Positions 48,044 to 59,622 of a stretch of DNA of 64,000 bases are shown here, piece after piece. The DNA lies in the NCBI GenBank assembly GCA_002221725.1, contig NJFT01000175.1:23121-87120 (forward strand), in the 5' to 3' direction. The position numbers and the translations under genes are program-made. A model generated the notes under the pieces. That model had not been told where the DNA came from, ran no database searches, and worked only from the letters and a program-made list of their open reading frames with translations. This DNA is from Scedosporium boydii (lineage: Eukaryota; Ascomycota; Sordariomycetes; Microascales; Microascaceae). Position 1 is the stretch's first letter, and the number at the start of each line of letters is the position of its first letter.

Positions 48044-50705
48044 GGCTTCGGCGCAGAGATCGGTAGATTTATTCGGATGCGGGCGAGGGGGAGGGGTAGG
48101 ACCCAGAGGAGAGGAAAGAAATCGCTAATCGTATCGGGCTCGATCGATTTACAATAAAGCGGCGGTCGGAAGCCTACGACGTAAGGGTCCTTTTGTGGTA
48201 TGTAATGTCCAAGAGCGCAAAAAGAGGCAAGGTGGAGGAATAAAGTTGGGGACAATGCAAAATGCACCTAGGGAAGCAAAGGGTAACAATAGCGGCGTCC
48301 GGGTTGTTTCACGCAGGGGGGGATGGAAGGCAGAAGATGGAAGATGGAAGCAAGCAAAGAAGACCCAACGCAAGGGCGGTGTAATGGATGAAACAATGCC
48401 AACCTGCCAAGTCGGGGTTGATCACAGCCGTTGTTGGTCCGGGGTAGTATTCGATGCCCTATATTAAGGTTTTGTTTGTTGGTCCTTTGAAGGTTTGGCG
48501 CAAAGGATTTGCGCTCCGTGGGTTCGAGAGAGGGAGCGAATAAGACGAGTCCGAAGGAAACGAGGAGAGGAAAGGAAAAAAAGGATGCAGCTTGAGGACA
48601 AAAAGGCGCAGCGGACAATGACGCGTGGCGGCGAGACCTGGTCGAGGGTAGGAGGGATAGAGACTTGGATCAATATGACGAGCAACCAAGCGGTTGAATT
48701 GTATTGGTGAGAATTCGAAGGGCTCAAGTGCTGCTGATGCAACTGTGCTCTCCCGGATCAGGATGACCAATGCCCGCGCTTGCAACGCAACTTGAGCAAT
48801 GAAGGTTAATGCCAGCCCAGCACAGGCGAGGAGTTACTTCGTACTGCACTACCCAAACTACACTTGACTAAACTGCACTACCTCGTTCGTACCTTACGCA
48901 ACGAGGGAAGACCTGCAGTCGATAGTACAGCATCAATGTCTTAGGGAAGGTCCAAGGCGGGCGGGGGGCGGGGAAGGAACGTGAACGTGGACAAGGTAAG
49001 AGCAACCGTTGAAGCCCTCGGAGATGACTTCCCAGTCGTCTCACGTCATCAATTGCCCAACCTTTTGCTGGATTCGAACTTGCCAAGCCGAAAAGGCAAT
49101 CGCAAAGCACTAGTGTCGGGAGGAAGATATCCGCCTACAATCAGCATCATCTTCTTTTTCCATTTTATTTTTCGAATTATTTTATTTTTTTATTTTTATT
49201 TTTTCTTTCTTCTTGCCTGGGAGTTTCGGGCTTTGAAGGACAAAATTTACGAGGCGGGATGAGTCTTGGGTCCAGATGAGGGGTGACGGTGAGGGGAGGG
49301 GTCGTGGCGATTAAGACATGCCATCGTGTTGATAATAAGGTTCCGCACGGTCGGCACTCTATCTAACATTTTGTTGGTGCTACGTCTTTGTGCGCTTCAG
49401 CACCAGGCTCGATTGCGGGGAGATTGTCAAGGATTTGCAGGGTCCTTGTTGCCTTGTCGCTGGTTTCGATTCGGAGACTGAATGCTATTGATATGGATGC
49501 TTTGATCTTTTTCAAAGAGTCCATTTGATTCATTTCCTTTCCATAGAACCTATTTCTCCTTTCTTTTCTCTTGCTGTATTAGACTCTTGGTTGTTCGTAT
49601 TCAGTTGTTGTCTTTGCAAAGACCCAGGATAGACTCTGGCCATGTCTCGGCTAGATTGAGGTTATTGATTTGACGCCCTACGAAGCCACCAATAGTGACG
49701 TTGCTCCCTAAAGCGCCAAAAACACCAAGTCGATTGATCAATGAATCGTGCTGTCGGCGTTGTAGTGTACGCTCCTGGAAAGGTACGGAGGTACGTCGAG
49801 ATCAATAATATCGAGTTGTTACATCTACGAGCGAAGGACGAGGCGGAGCCGGAACATGTGTAGCCGAATATTCCATTTTTGAGGCAGTGTATGCTCTATT
49901 TCTGGAACTCGTACTTCGTGCTTGCTATTTTATTTCTCTTTTATTTTCTATTTTCTTCTTTTGTTTGTTTGTTAGCGGTTACCAGCCGGAATCTCTCAAA
50001 TCAATTCCTCCCCTCATTCCCATGCAGCCATGATGTCTGTCAGACATCGACCCGATGCGCCGGCTCAACGCGAAGCTCAGCACCCTACTTGTACTTCGTT
50101 CATAGTTGGAACCAATCCCCATCAGATCGGATCCCCCATCCCAAGACAGCCTGCTAAAAATCAATGCTGTGATCATCGCTCTCCCCGGTTCTGTCCATCT
50201 TTGGAATCTTACTGCATGCATATTCTTCTGTGCCACCCTCCCATGGTTTCGTTCACCCATAGTTTCGTTGGTTGATCAGAGCTACTCCTCGGTGCGGCTG
50301 ATGAGATATTTGACCACGCATGTCTATCTAGGGAGTTGAGAATGAATCAGATGAGATGAATTGAGTCCTTTACGCCCCAGAACACCCAAGGTGCCAGACC
50401 TCCGCCGGACCTCCGCCGCGCCCTATCCGCCTTCCGCCGTCTAGCGTGTCTATCTATAGCTTGCCGTCTATTAGTACAAAAAAATTAAAGAAAAAAAAAG
50501 GAGAGAGAGCCCAAGCTCTCTCCGGTAAGCCCATCGACATAGCCGCCCAGCTATCTAGGCTCTCCTGCCTTCGTCGTAAGACAGTTGATGGGATACAACC
50601 GACTGTAATGCAAAACTGTCCAAAAAGCGCATCATGCCATATCCTGATGCACATGCCTGAAATGTAGTAATGACGCATGTTGTCTGGGGTTTTCGCGTTT
50701 TCAAT
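48044..50705. other. 2.7-kb intergenic region, no gene recognised
   Basis: The left part holds the promoter of the DUF7053 gene. T-rich tracts occur at about 49145-49215 and 49920-49975. Scattered-motif copies include gttacttcgtactgc (48835), cgtacttcgtgc (49910) and tgtacttcgttc (50090). Confidence 0.5.
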
Positions 50706-52979
50706 TTATACATTAGGAGAGAGGAGATCATATTTCACGCATCGCTCGACCTATCAAGGAACAGTCGTTAGTAAAGACAGGGGGAGAAGGGGCGGTGAAC
50801 AAATTAGGGGTCGTAGGTGGGCTTACATCTTCAACACTGGCCTGCAAGAAACGTCTCGTCTCTAGGCCCATCCATATCAAAATCACAGAGAAGTCTCCCG
50901 ACTTCGCCATCTCCGCACCGCTCTGCGCACTAAGCTGTCTCAAGATCGGCAGCGAGCTGCGCAGCAGGTCCGCGTTGGGGTTTAAATTCCTGCCGATGCC
51001 CTCGAGCAGCAGGATGCTAATGACGACGTTGACGAAATCGCCCTCCAACCGCACGTGGTGGTTCCTCACCATGGCGAGCACGCGCTGCAAGATATCTCCC
51101 AGCTTAATGTTGCCCAGCGCCAGCGTTCGGCCCTTGACGTCCAGCACGAGGTGCTGCATCTTGAGCGCGAAAACGTCCTGGTTGATGACGTCCTCGGGCT
51201 GTCGGCACCGCTCGCACATGAGATTCCCCGCCTTGTACCCGTCGAATTCCGCCACCGCCCGGAAGAGGTCGAGGAAGTTTTGCCGGTTCGTCGAGTTGAG
51301 CTCCGTCACGAGGCCGGCATCGATGAAGATGAGCTGCGGTCGATAGCCCTCCTTCTCGAGCTTCTGGAGCTCCGACAGCCATGATTTAGTATCCTTATTC
51401 CGCAGGTGCGGTTCGAGGCGTGAGCGAACATGTTCCGTCGCGTCGTCGGATGGTGGGCTCGGCGGTAAGTCGTCGGCCGCCGTTGCCGGCTTCCGGAGCC
51501 GTGGGATCTCGGGCTGCGCCGGCTGGTAGAAACGCACCATGATATTTCCAGGGTGCAAGTCGGCGTGAACAAAGTTATCTAATAGGAGCATCCGAAGGAA
51601 TGCGTCGAGTCCTTCGTCAGCGATGTCCGTCCGGAAGACGCCACCGCCGTAGTCGAGGAATGCCGAGAGCGGGATGCCATTTGCGAACTCTTCAACAAGT
51701 ACGTTTCTAGTCGTGAGCTCAGGGTAAGGGTACGGGAACCACGCCGTTGTGCGGTCCTTGAAATTTTGACGGAAGCGGGCGAGATTGGCTGCTTCTATCC
51801 GCAGATCGAGCTGGAGTTTCATCATATCCCCGAAATTCTCGACCTCGTCCGGGAGGGACAGCCATTCTATGGACGGAATGAGGTTGAGCACCCGCGCGAA
51901 AAAGCCCATGATTCGGAGATCCCGTCGTACTATTCTCTCGACGTTGGGATGTAACACTTTGACGGCGACGTAATGTGACGGCACTCTCTGCGGAGACTGC
52001 TTCAATATATGCTGGACGCTGCGGACAACATCCTGCCGAAGGTTCCACGGTTCTTCCTCGAGATCGGTGTCGCTGGGCAGGGCCAAGTCAGGCTTAAGCT
52101 TGGCCTTGTATACCTGGGCAATAGCGCCCACGCCCAGCGGCCGCTCGTCGAACTCGGCAAATATATCGTCAAAGCCTACTCCGCCAAACGCGACCTCGAT
52201 CATTCGGCGAGTCATGGGCATCGAGTGCGCGGGGGCCTCCGAGTGGAGTTTCGACATGATTTCGCACATTTGCGTCGGGAAGATGTCTGTTCGTGAGGCT
52301 GCCCATTGTCCCAACTACGATCCACCACGGTTCCTTTGTCAACTCCTCCGGTTCAATATGAACAGAGATTCAACAGGGGTCCTAGACTTACCTTAATGAA
52401 TGCCGGACCTGCCCACTCCATAGAGTGTACCAGGAATCCGTACCACCACAGCGCACCGCTCCGCTCATTGTCGCGATCGGGTTGCCGTTTTCCCAGCCAT
52501 ATCGCTGGCACCGCAGCCAACACTGGGACGAAGATGAACGTAAGGTGTAGGAACCGAGCACCAGTATTTATGGGCTCCCAGATATAATAATCAAGAAAGT
52601 AAAGCACGCGGTACAGCGCCCGTAATATTGGATTTTCCTTGTTCTTTCCCCTTTCTGCCTTTTTCGTTTTCAATTCGGTCCGCGACGACTCGAGAAGTCG
52701 GGTTTCCCAGGTTATGTCTACCGGTTCATCGGCATCTTCCGCAAGTTCGACGAAGGCGAGCGCGCCGAGACCCGCAACGTTCGCGGTCGAGAAGAGAATA
52801 GTAGAGGCAAGTGTTGGCCGTCGAGGGTTATTTGCCCACCGCCATCGCCACGTGCTGTATCCTCGTCTACAGCAGTTAGGTGAGCGGAGCGATCGGAGGG
52901 AGAAGTTTAGGATCGCGGTCGGATGCTTTCGGAGAACGGAGCGAGGAAACATGCGGCAAAGGAGAAACGCCGGCCCCAT
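50706..52979 (-). CDS. Mitochondrial UbiB/ABC1-family atypical kinase, Cqd1/ADCK2-like
   Basis: My model has exons 52979-52392, 52314-50827 and 50750-50706 (706 residues). The Arg-rich start (MFPRSVLRKH, SLRSLRSPNCCRRGYS) looks like a mitochondrial presequence, and two hydrophobic segments follow. UbiB hallmarks are intact. The KxGQ motif FIKLGQW (196-199) is split exactly by the first intron, and the Ala-rich nucleotide loop reads PLGVGAIAQVYKAKL. Also present are the VAVKVLHPNV lysine, HADLHPGNIMV and the metal-binding IDAGLV in place of DFG. Length and GQWAASRTDIFP fit yeast Cqd1 (YPL109c) and human ADCK2, inner-membrane proteins linked to coenzyme Q distribution and lipid homeostasis. If the last intron (50826-50751, with ctaac branch and ttgatag acceptor) is retained, the protein ends instead at 50728 with 724 residues. 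Confidence 0.9.
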
Positions 52980-53617
52980 CTCGTCTCAAGGATGAGGGTG
53001 AATTGGGAGGAGAAGCGAATGTCCATCGAGTGTCACCAAAGCTTCATCATCGGGTGCAACATGGGACTCAAGAAGAAAGGGGCATGAATATGCGTTTTTC
53101 GCAGGTAGTCGCCTTCGTTCGCAATGAAGCGTCTCCCTCGTCATTCCGAAGGCAGCGCCCAATAATCTGCGTTCGCATGTCACATGGTACTTAGAACCCT
53201 GTAGGAGTGACGTAGGAGAATGCATGTTCTTGGGTAAACAATGGGTAATATTCGGCCAACTTTTCTCATGTACTTCGTATTTCTTCTAGACTGGGCGGCG
53301 AAAGAGCGAAGACCGGGGGGGATGTGAAGAGAGAAGCCTCACTGAGCGGTTGAATTCATTTGTCGAGATATCCCTTTCTGGCGAGCACTTTGGAGATTCT
53401 AAAAGGATTGACGCTGCCCCCCTAATCATAGCCAAAATCTGGGTGGGCACCTGTTTCCGCCTGCTTCCTCTGCGATTCTCGCCATGTCCTGTCGCGTGTA
53501 CTTAGCGTGTGAAACTTCGAGCTTCCTCTCTTACATGTGGCGCGGAACGATGATGCAGTCTGACAATTCAAGCCTACTTCCAGCAACGGCAACTCCATTC
53601 TCTCAAACCAGGCAGCG
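52980..53617. other. Intergenic between UbiB-like and tyrosinase genes
   Basis: No gene recognised; contains tgtacttcgtattt near 53270. Confidence 0.5.
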
Positions 53618-54928
53618 TTACACGTATTCATAACAAAGATAATCCCCCCTTGTGTCCATAACATCACCGATCGTGGCATCCGGAATGACGCCTAAGGTCG
53701 TCAGGAGATGGTCCAGCGTAGTCTCTCCACCTTGATGGCTGTTATACTTGAATTGCTGCAGCTTGCGGGTCTCTTCGCTCGGCGAGCCGAAGACGACAGC
53801 ATCCTCCTCCTCGACGGTTCCAGGGTATTCGGGGAATCCAACGTCTGGTGATTGAAAACTAGGACCACCCACGGCGTAAAGACGATTTTCGATGTCTGCT
53901 TCTTGCCAATCCCACCAGATCTTATCAACCCAAGAGTGATGGAGATAGAAGATGGGATCGGCAGGGGATGCCAGTGGGTCTCGCATCTAACGTGGGACGA
54001 TGATTTCCGCTTAGCTGCTAGGTCTCGAAATTTCAGAGAAATAGGCTTCTAGGACACCAAGTCCCTTAGGGATGGATAAGGATCTGGCAACTCACCGATC
54101 CACCAACGCCGCCGTGGCCCCCTCGATGAGGAGTCCCGTATACGCAAGGAAACATGTCTTCATATCTATCGAATGCTTGGCACTTATCGACCTCCCCTTG
54201 GGCCGACCAAAGCCCTGCCGTCTCGTTGACCATGCGGGAGACGCAATGCTCTCCAAGGTGAAATCCCGGGCCGATGGGGCTTGTGAGGTTCGCGAAGGGT
54301 CCGTCTGAGACGCACTTTTTGTCGTCGATCCCGTAACCACCAAAGCCGAAATCAGCGTCGAAGATCGATGAGTTTGCGAAATTTCCCACCTCGTTCGATT
54401 CGTCCCAGTACCTACAGAGCTCATGGCCATCACGTTAACTGGGGGAACACATTCCGAAGTAGGAACAGCGTAGCAAAAGGTGGAGGGGGAAGACACACGG
54501 AAGTCCTCCATGGTAACCACACTCTTTGAGTAAGAGTTCGTGCGCATGGAGAAGGTAGCGATGATATGGAAAGAATACGCCCGTGGCATGGGTACCACGA
54601 GCATTAGCTTGATGGCTGAAAGCGAGCTCATCAAACTTGGTCTTGGCTGCCGGGAGGTTAAGAGATGCGGGCGTGTTTATGACGCATACCTCGGCGTCGA
54701 GATAGGATTTCTTTTGATCATTCGACAGTGTATGCCTGGAAAAGAGAAGAAAGGGGCTTTTTAGCAATCCCGGCTGGACTTTCGTCCGGAGGAGAGGTCT
54801 TACCAAGCTCGGCGTTGTGTTGGACTTGTACAGGCCCGGCGCCTCAGGCCTTGGCTAAGGGGGGCCGCTCCGGCCTCGATGGCCAAGTATATGGCAAGAA
54901 GTAAGGCTACTGGGATCTTCATAGCCAT
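53618..54928 (-). CDS. Secreted short tyrosinase / catechol oxidase
   Basis: Four exons (54928-54804, 54735-54499, 54411-54096, 53986-53618) encode 348 residues. A signal peptide (MKIPVALLLAIYLAIEAGAA) and a basic propeptide (LRRRA) precede the type-3 copper domain. CuA ligands lie in AFSHQANARGTHATGVFFPYHRY (three His). CuB ligands lie in PHRGGHGGVGG, an HxxxH pair, and in PIFYLHHSWVDKIWWDW. Cysteines such as AEVCVI, KECGYH and PCVYG suit a secreted fold. The protein ends soon after CYEYV, so it lacks the C-terminal inhibitory domain of long intracellular tyrosinases and resembles short secreted forms. It should oxidise mono- or diphenols to quinones outside the cell, in pigment formation or phenolic detoxification. 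MAMK and MKIP are alternative starts two codons apart. Confidence 0.92.
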
Positions 54929-56297
54929 GTCAGCGACAGAGCTTATGGACCAAGCTTACGCGGGGAAAGCCATATCAACTTTTCAGGGACCGACAGCCAA
55001 GAACCTGCCACTTATACCCTTGGAAACAAAACGACCCCGAGGATCTCCGAGAGAAACCGGAGGTGTATAATGGCCCCAGGTGGGACTTTGTCAATAGTAA
55101 AGGACCGAATTGGGCATTGGATAGAGCCATCCTTCGTATGTCCGAGATCCATGTTTTGGCTCTACCTGTAACGCCTGGTGCGGAGGTGTGATTTTACAAG
55201 CTGCTGGCCAAACTAGCTCTTAAGGTCAAGGCACAAAGACATTTTGGTCCATAAACAGATGCATTGATGACTTCAGAGTCGTCTGCTCTTCAAGTGTAAA
55301 GCCATAGTTCCAGGCTAACGGTGGAAAACAGGCGGTTTGACAGGCGTTATTCATGGTTTGCACGAATAGCATCACCTAGTCTCTCCAGCATTGTGCCGGA
55401 CGAAGGGCTATACCTACCATTGCCGCGGTGACGATGGATGGATAAACTTTATATATTAAGCGAGCTGCCAGAAATGCATGGTGTCCATGTATTTCTGTGT
55501 TGGCCTCCGAGCTGCTAACAAACTCTCATCGTCCTCCAGCTCCATTACGAGCCTGGTCGGCGTCTTCCACGGCACCAAGACACGAGACAAGAGCATCTAG
55601 TCAAAATAGAGAGGCTGCCAGCGAGAGATCCACGGATCTGTTCCTGAAGCTACTGCCCCCGGATTTCGGCCGGTCCCGGTGTCATATTAATCCTGGCGGA
55701 GCCGACAAAAGCAGCCCTGGATGAGGCATGTAACTACCCCGAATAAAACGGAAGGAACTGATCCTTCCGCAACGGACAGAAACCTAACGTGTCGCCATGG
55801 TCGTGCTCAGACGCTGCGTCGTTCAGTTTTGGATCAATGGGAGCATGGTTGGCAAGGCATTATTGACTCGAGGAATAAAACTCTATCCAGGGGCGATCGC
55901 GAAATGATATCAAAGCGTCGTCAATAGTTCGTTAGCCGAGCATCTATTGTCATCAATTGGCCTCGGTCAAATCAGTATCGGAGCACTGGTGAAGGTGAGA
56001 TGGAAAGGTCAATCCGCACTGAATTCTGTAGTGGGTATGGGACGACATTGAACATTAAGGGCGCCCAACATTACTTCGTAATGATTCCACTGTCCAGGAG
56101 CATGTTCAATGGCACTGTACCTGTGTACAACAACACCAGCACCGAGATTTCCCCCTGGCAACGATGCTGTGCTCCAACAACGTAACTTTACAACCACTGC
56201 GAAATTAGTTGTACTGCACAAGTCCAATTCCGCCCAACAAACTCACTACCATCAATATTAACAACCCCCCCCAACAACCTTGGAACCAGGCCACGCC
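54929..56297. other. 1.4-kb intergenic region, divergent promoters
   Basis: No supported gene. Divergent tyrosinase and MDR oxidoreductase genes start at its two ends. A tatatatt element lies near 55451. Confidence 0.5.
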
Positions 56298-57519
56298 ATG
56301 GAGACTCCAGCCAATGCCCTCCCCTCGACTATGAGGTCATGGATTGTCGGGAAGAACGGCCCGCCCGCGGACGCTCTCCAACTCGTGCCTGATGTCCCCG
56401 TACCCACCCCTCAAGGAGCGAACGCATTGATCAAGGTGGCCTACGTCTCTCTGAATCCAGCTGACCTTCAGTTTATGAAGAAGATCCCCACGCTTCTTCC
56501 CTTCCGACGGCGCCCGGTTCCCGGCCTCGATTTCTGCGGTGAAATTGTCGCCCTTGGTCCTTCAGCTACCGCGACAGCCGCCACCCATAAGTTCGAAGTG
56601 GGAAGTGTCGTTTGTGGAGCCATCCCCGCAGGGAGCGTCGCCGTTGGCGTCGGAACGCTAGCAGAGTACATTACCGTGCCGGTCGAGATCCTCTCATTGA
56701 AGCCGGATGATCTGTCTGATGCTGCTAGCTCCGGATTGGGGATCGCTGGGCAGACTGCTGCACTGGTGATGAGCGAGGCCAACGTACAGCCCGGCCAGAG
56801 GGTTCTCATTAACGGAGCTAGCGGAGGCGTAGGGACGTTTCTTTGCCAGATAGTTACTGCTCGCGGCGGAGTGGTCACAGCAGTTTGCTCCGGCTCTAAT
56901 GCCGGGCTGGTGCGGAAGTTGGGAGCGGTTGAGGTATGCTCTCCAGCCTCCGGCCCTAGGGCTGCGGCGCCAACGGTCCCTATGGACGTCTATTAAACGA
57001 ACAGCAGGTTGTGGACTATATACTGAACAGCCCCGTCTACTACCATCTCGAGACGGAGTACAGTGATAATCCATTTGACGTAATCATTGATTGTGTCGGT
57101 AATCAGTTCCTCTACGACATGTGCGAACCTTACCTCAAGCCGACTGGCATCTTCTTGAATATCGTCGGCGGGGCCACCGAAGGGGTTGTCCCTTGGGTCA
57201 AGGGAACTCTCTGGCCCAAATTTCTCGGGGGTACTCCCCGCAGGTACAAAATCCTAGCTCTCATGCCGAGCGGTAACCTTCAGCGCGAGGTAGTGCAATG
57301 GGTAAACGATGGACTCGTGCAGGACGTCCCCATCGACTCCCAGTTTGCCCTGGAAGATGCGATCAAGGTGAGGCCCCGGAGTTCGAAGATTTCCCTGCTC
57401 CCAGTGGATAATATTTTCCGGTGATCTCATTAATTGACAAATGATCAATGACACAGGCATATGAGAAGTTGGAAACAAAAAGGGCTAAGGGGAAGATCAT
57501 CGTCAAGGTGGCCCCTTGA
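56298..57519 (+). CDS. Zinc-independent MDR oxidoreductase (quinone reductase / enoyl reductase-like)
   Basis: Three exons, all phase 0 (56298-56933, 57008-57367, 57457-57519), encode 352 residues. The N-terminal GroES-like domain has VAYVSLNPADLQFMK, PGLDFCGEIVALG and GTLAEYITVP. The NAD(P)H Rossmann fold has VLINGASGGVGTFLCQIV. VDYILNSPVYYH, FDVIIDCVGN and the C-terminal AYEKLETKRAKGKIIVKV complete an MDR fold like that of Zta1 or RTN4IP1-type reductases. No cluster of catalytic-zinc ligands is visible. It probably reduces an activated C=C bond or a quinone with NADPH; the substrate is unknown. The last exon is short (21 codons including stop) but restores the usual C terminus. I chose the ATG at 56298. 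Confidence 0.88.
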
Positions 57520-57991
57520 GAAGCACTCACTGGCGACAGAGAGGGGTGAGGCGGACGGATTTGATAGTGTCTATCGGAAAAATCGGGGAACTTGGGAACC
57601 TGGGAACCTGCGTTCATGACCTTGTAATTTGATTCTATATTTATTGTATTTATTGCATCTAATGGCTATCCGAAACTTTGTACTTCGCAGTCTCTATCCT
57701 ACGATGCGCATCATGACCATGCTTTTCCTGCAAGGTGCCGGATCGCTGGATCTCTGGAACTATTGCTGGATTGATTCATCTCTCGATCATGCTCTTCGAC
57801 GACTGCATCCTAACACGCTCTAGTTGGCATTCCATTACATCGTAAATTGTCTAGAACCTTTCGCGAATCCGATAGCTTGAGACAATTCGGTGCTGGGTCA
57901 TCATCGCAAGGAAATACTGGATTGTGACTCGTTTGAGCCACTCAAAAGCTGTATATAACCCGATAAGTGATCGGAACCTCAACAATGTGTG
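57520..57991. other. Intergenic between the MDR gene and tRNA-Ala
   Basis: No gene recognised; includes a tgtacttcgcag motif variant near 57677. Confidence 0.5.
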
Positions 57992-58088
57992 GGGCGTGTG
58001 GCGTAGTGGTATCGCGTTTGCTTCGCATCAACATCGGAAATTCGATGGCATCTGTAAAAGGTCACCGGTTCGATCCCGGTCACGTCCA
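57992..58088 (+). tRNA. tRNA-Ala (anticodon CGC) with a 25-nt intron
   Basis: The acceptor arms GGGCGTG (57992-57998) and CACGTCC (58081-58087) pair over seven base pairs with one G-T pair, followed by discriminator A at 58088. The D arm is GCG/CGC. The anticodon arm is TTTGC with loop TTCGCA, giving anticodon CGC at 58024-58026. An intron of 25 nt (58028-58052) sits at the canonical 37/38 site. The 3' half of the stem is GTAAA. The T arm is ACCGG-TTCGATC-CCGGT. A TTTTTTTT run at 58132-58139 could serve as the Pol III terminator. Confidence 0.93.
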
Positions 58089-58131
58089 ACCAAATTTTCT
58101 TTTTGCCTTCCTTGCGGATGTAGTCCTACAA

Positions 58132-58139
58132 TTTTTTTT
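58132..58139 (+). terminator. Probable RNA polymerase III terminator (T tract)
   Basis: A run of T about 45 bases after the tRNA-Ala gene. Shorter runs of three or four T lie closer and may end some transcripts. Confidence 0.5.
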
Positions 58140-58946
58140 TCTTCCCTCGACTAATTCTTGCTTATTCTTCTGAGATGATTTGTTGATTTCTTTCATGTTA
58201 GCCACTATTCTCTCCCTCCGTGTCATTAGATGTCTTTTCATGTTTACCAAAGCCGTGATGTGAGATATCAATAATACTTATTATCAACCTTAACAGCCAG
58301 GCTTCATGTAGAACACAATCCTCTCATGGAATGGGAGGCGCTATAGAACCGGAGTATTGTATCATCTCATCAAATCTATACATGAGGACCGATAAATACT
58401 TAAATCTGGAAAAGGCCCAAGACGCTTTGTCTGTGACGTTGAGAGACGGAAATGTATCAGAAAAGCCCGAGTGATTTGCCTTACAGTCCTTTCTTGCTCG
58501 ATTATGTGCTCTAAGAGGAATTCAAATCTTCGGGGTTTACTGCTGTAACTTATAAGTAGGGGCAGCAAGCCAGGCTCACGGAGAATACGCTGCTACAGCA
58601 GTCCAGCTTCCCATGTCCGTCTGTTCTATATGAGAGCACGGCTCTTGCAGTAGACGAGTACACACGTGGGTGGGACATTTATAGACGATGTCGGACCATA
58701 GTACATGTGAATTCAAGATAACTTCTCCAGAAAGGCGTGTGGTGGACTAATCGTCGACCACATGTATATTATGAATATATAAAATTTATTTAAGCCACAA
58801 GATAAATCTCTCCCCTTGGATGCGGTCCCTTGGGACCTTTGTACTCCCCTTCACAAACCAGTAGGAATAGCATCTCACCTTAGGAGTTTCTGTCAAGAAA
58901 CTGACCACGATACGGACAAATGTACACGATTTAGGCGAAAATCAAC
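58140..58946. other. Intergenic between tRNA-Ala and the unknown gene at 58947
   Basis: No gene recognised; AT-rich around 58760-58800. Confidence 0.5.
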
Positions 58947-59528
58947 ATGGCTGAACTAAGGGCTAATGCTGCTCGATCACCGACGACGACGTCGACACTC
59001 GTTGCTGATCCTCACCTCGGATACAGGCTTCGAGTCCTCCTATACGACTTCAGTCACGTCTCCGAAAATCCCCTTTCACAGACTCGGCTATCCAAGACAA
59101 CAGACCCGCTTTATATCAGTGGCCCCTACTTTACGGAGAGTCAGGCTACTTTTATCAAAGAAGCTATCGTTGACACATGTTCTGAGAACGATACGAATCT
59201 CGCACGTGGTAGAGGCAGCAACACACATCTTTCCGACGCACAACTGACTGTCCAAAATATGATACAAGCACGGTTGGCCAACTTTTTCGACAAGCGGAGA
59301 GCGAGCGGCGACTCCCGGCCATGCGGCCCGCACGATTTAGCCCCGATTTACGAAGAAGTGTTTGCCATCAATGAAGCTGAGCTCGAAGAAGAAGGGTTTT
59401 TGAGGCGGTTAAGAAAGCATGGACTGCGGGCTGGCGAGGAATTATCTGAGAATATACCCGGCGGGCAGCCTTCTGAAGTGAAGGGCATAAAGAGGAAGAA
59501 AGGCCGAAAGGGGAGTAAAAGTAGGTGA
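58947..59528 (+). CDS. Uncharacterised protein with a basic, lysine/arginine-rich tail
   Basis: A single exon encodes 193 residues. I do not recognise the family. The middle is mixed helix-like (ATFIKEAIVDTC, LTVQNMIQARLANFFDKRR, EVFAINEAELEEEGFLRRLRKHGL). The last 20 residues are strongly basic (KGIKRKKGRKGSKSR), like a nuclear localisation or nucleic-acid binding signal. There is no signal peptide and no membrane segment. Codon use looks ordinary, and the frame is longer than the overlapping frames on either strand, which supports but does not prove that it is a gene. It converges on the kinase gene, whose full frame ends about 95 bases away. Confidence 0.55.
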   Translation: MAELRANAARSPTTTSTLVADPHLGYRLRVLLYDFSHVSENPLSQTRLSKTTDPLYISGPYFTESQATFIKEAIVDTCSENDTNLARGRGSNTHLSDAQLTVQNMIQARLANFFDKRRASGDSRPCGPHDLAPIYEEVFAINEAELEEEGFLRRLRKHGLRAGEELSENIPGGQPSEVKGIKRKKGRKGSKSR

Positions 59529-59622
59529 CGATTGTCAAGATACCTGGCTCAAATTGGAACGTGGAATGTATCATCGAGGTCATGGGATAGCAGGAATATA
59601 AACAGCATATCCCCGTTCCATA

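Noticed and set aside
49060..49090. Possible reverse-strand tRNA T arm (ggattcgaac)
   Set aside because: Flanking bases do not form the T stem, acceptor stem or anticodon arm.
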